The notes below the pieces were generated by a model. That model saw nothing but the letters and a program-made list of their open reading frames with translations, had not been told where the DNA came from and did not search any database. Position numbers and translations under genes: made by a program. A DNA stretch of 7,601 bases from Bacteroidota bacterium (GTDB lineage: Bacteria > Bacteroidota > Bacteroidia > Chitinophagales > Chitinophagaceae), in the NCBI GenBank assembly GCA_025361325.1, contig JANYAL010000403.1, forward strand, positions 1 to 7,601. The letters run 5' to 3'. Positions 6,685 through 7,601 of the stretch are shown piece after piece. Each line of letters opens with the position of its first letter. Position 1 is the stretch's first letter.

Positions 6685-7332
6685 TTAAGCGTATTTGACA
6701 ATGATACTTTCAATTACATTCGCAGCATCCTCACATTTATCGGTAACAATCTCCATGACCTGGTAGATCTCCCTTTTTTTGATCAGTTCCTTGGCATCTG
6801 GCTCTGTGGCAAAAAGACGTTCAATGCTCATGTCGAAGATATCATCGGCCTGGTTTTCTATACTGTTTATTGAAACGAGGGCATCAGTGATGCGTCTCAT
6901 ATTCTTCATGTTGCGCAGTTCTTTTACCGCATTGTCTACCTGGATGCAACCCAGGGCGATCAAGTCGGCCATTTTTTGAATCCCCATATCATTGGGGTTG
7001 ACCCGATAAAAATTTATCTTTTTCGCTGAAGAATATATATAGTCGGCAATATCATCCAAAGCGGTAGCCAGGTAGTGGATATCTTCCCGGTCGAAAGGGG
7101 TGATGAAATTCTTACCAAGTTCGGTAAAGATATTATGGGTATAATCATCATTCACATGCTCCATGTCTTCAATTTCCTTAATCATTTGAGCACGTTTGTC
7201 AAAATCGGGCTCATTCACCACATCCTTTAATTTCTCGCCCATTTTTACCAGCACATCAGACACATTTTCAAAGAGTTGATAAAATATCCGGTCCTTAGGC
7301 AAAAAAATCTTCAAAATCGTATTGATTCCCAT
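6685..7332 (-). CDS. PhoU-like (DUF47) Pit accessory protein
   Basis: A 215-residue soluble, all-helical protein of the DUF47/PhoU-like family, full length for the group. Family marks are the ExxxD-type metal-binding repeats: E58xxxD62 (EHVNDD), then FITPFDREDI (76-85) followed by LDDIADYI (92-99), and matching positions in the second half (IENQADDIF around 155-165 and VTDKCEDAANVIE near the C-terminus). Related PhoU proteins bind iron or zinc clusters at such sites. It is expected to sit in the cytoplasm and regulate the Pit transporter encoded next. The gap to pit is 60 bases with no terminator, so the two form an operon. A TAnnTTTG element lies 17 bases upstream of the ATG. It differs from PhoU of the pst system, and no pst genes are in this window. 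Confidence 0.93.
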   Translation of the reverse strand: MGINTILKIFLPKDRIFYQLFENVSDVLVKMGEKLKDVVNEPDFDKRAQMIKEIEDMEHVNDDYTHNIFTELGKNFITPFDREDIHYLATALDDIADYIYSSAKKINFYRVNPNDMGIQKMADLIALGCIQVDNAVKELRNMKNMRRITDALVSINSIENQADDIFDMSIERLFATEPDAKELIKKREIYQVMEIVTDKCEDAANVIESIIVKYA

Positions 7333-7348
7333 GTTATTTTATTTCAGA

Positions 7349-7356
7349 CAAAAATA
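7349..7356 (-). promoter_or_regulatory. Candidate -7 promoter element for the DUF47-pit operon
   Basis: The minus strand reads TATTTTTG, a perfect match to the Bacteroidota TAnnTTTG -7 element. It would start transcription about 10-15 bases before the ATG, giving a very short leader without a Shine-Dalgarno sequence, which suits this phylum. The -33 position reads CATG rather than TTTG, so the match is partial. Confidence 0.45.
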
Positions 7357-7494
7357 GAATTATTGAATTTGAACCCATGTCATGCAAAATTGATAATAAT
7401 AAGTTAACAATCTACATTCATACATTTCTATAAAAATACAACAGGTAATCAATAACTTATAGGAAGATTTTGCCCGAATTGGTTCTTTTCCTAA

Positions 7495-7515
7495 AAAATA
7501 CGCGTTAGGTATTTT
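7495..7515 (-). terminator. Possible weak hairpin terminator for a gene beyond the right edge
   Basis: A 7-bp stem (AAAATAC, 7-nt loop, GTATTTT) is followed on the minus strand by two more Ts and then AGG. It could end a minus-strand transcript entering from beyond the window. The stem is short and AT-rich, so it may be chance. Confidence 0.3.
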
Positions 7516-7538
7516 GACCCTGATATTATAATATACTA

Positions 7539-7579
7539 CATGTTTTACAGTTTGAAATACTCTTTTTATATAAAACATG
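7539..7579. repeat. 9-bp inverted repeat in the pit upstream region
   Basis: CATGTTTTA at 7539-7547 is exactly mirrored as TAAAACATG at 7571-7579, with a 23-nt spacer. It lies about 200 bases upstream of the DUF47 start, in AT-rich DNA with no convincing gene. A nearby 12-bp palindrome, ATATTATAATAT, sits at 7523-7534. It might be an operator or part of a neighbouring gene's terminator; chance is possible at this AT content. Confidence 0.3.
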
Positions 7580-7601
7580 ACTCGCTTATAATTACATACT
7601 T

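Noticed and set aside
7362..7378. GGGTTCAAATTC on the minus strand resembling a tRNA T-loop
   Set aside because: The flanking bases do not form the 5-bp T stem, and no anticodon arm or acceptor stem is present.
7360..7578. 72-residue minus-strand ORF upstream of the DUF47 gene
   Set aside because: It lies in AT-rich DNA with hairpins and a promoter element, its residues look random (many Y, F, C), and there is no motif or ribosome-binding signal.

Overview
The window reads as a chromosomal segment of a Bacteroidota bacterium, probably a Chitinophagaceae-like lineage. The grounds are a moderate GC content, A-rich start regions without clear Shine-Dalgarno sequences, TAnnTTTG-type -7 promoter elements, a split transketolase, a Pit transporter of about 400 residues paired with a PhoU-like partner, and an ECF sigma factor followed by a membrane protein and a periplasmic protein of the 'LNPDEAQKFWPV' type. 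The lineage is inferred from protein flavour only. All eight confident genes lie on the minus strand, so transcription runs from high to low coordinates.

In transcription order: (i) 7332-5413, a PhoU-like (DUF47) protein and a Pit-family phosphate transporter form a phosphate-uptake pair, preceded by about 270 bases of AT-rich DNA with a perfect TAnnTTTG element close to the start. (ii) 5364-4309, galE, UDP-glucose 4-epimerase. (iii) 4226-3462, a lipoprotein of the NodB polysaccharide deacetylase family. (iv) 3350-2397, the C-terminal half of a split transketolase without its N-terminal partner nearby, closed by a good hairpin-plus-U terminator at 2343-2376. (v) 2324-572, a three-gene unit made of an ECF sigma factor, a single-pass membrane protein with three VPxGYF repeats, and a secreted Spy/CpxP-like protein, closed by a 13-bp perfect hairpin at 524-557.

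The sigma unit is the most interesting part. Its layout (sigma factor, membrane regulator, periplasmic Spy-like protein) resembles envelope-sensing systems such as CnrYXH. The membrane protein has no cysteine and so is not a zinc-type anti-sigma factor; its cytoplasmic part is built from a repeated short motif. Its periplasmic tail is strongly acidic, while the tail of the Spy-like protein is strongly basic. I infer an envelope-stress circuit; nothing in the sequence proves it.

The left 571 bases hold no gene I can identify. There are traces of coding-like sequence on the minus strand (1-148 without a usable start codon, and a 47-residue ORF at 193-336) that may be decayed or partial genes. 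The other genes look like ordinary housekeeping or envelope functions, with no mobile element, CRISPR array, tRNA or rRNA seen.
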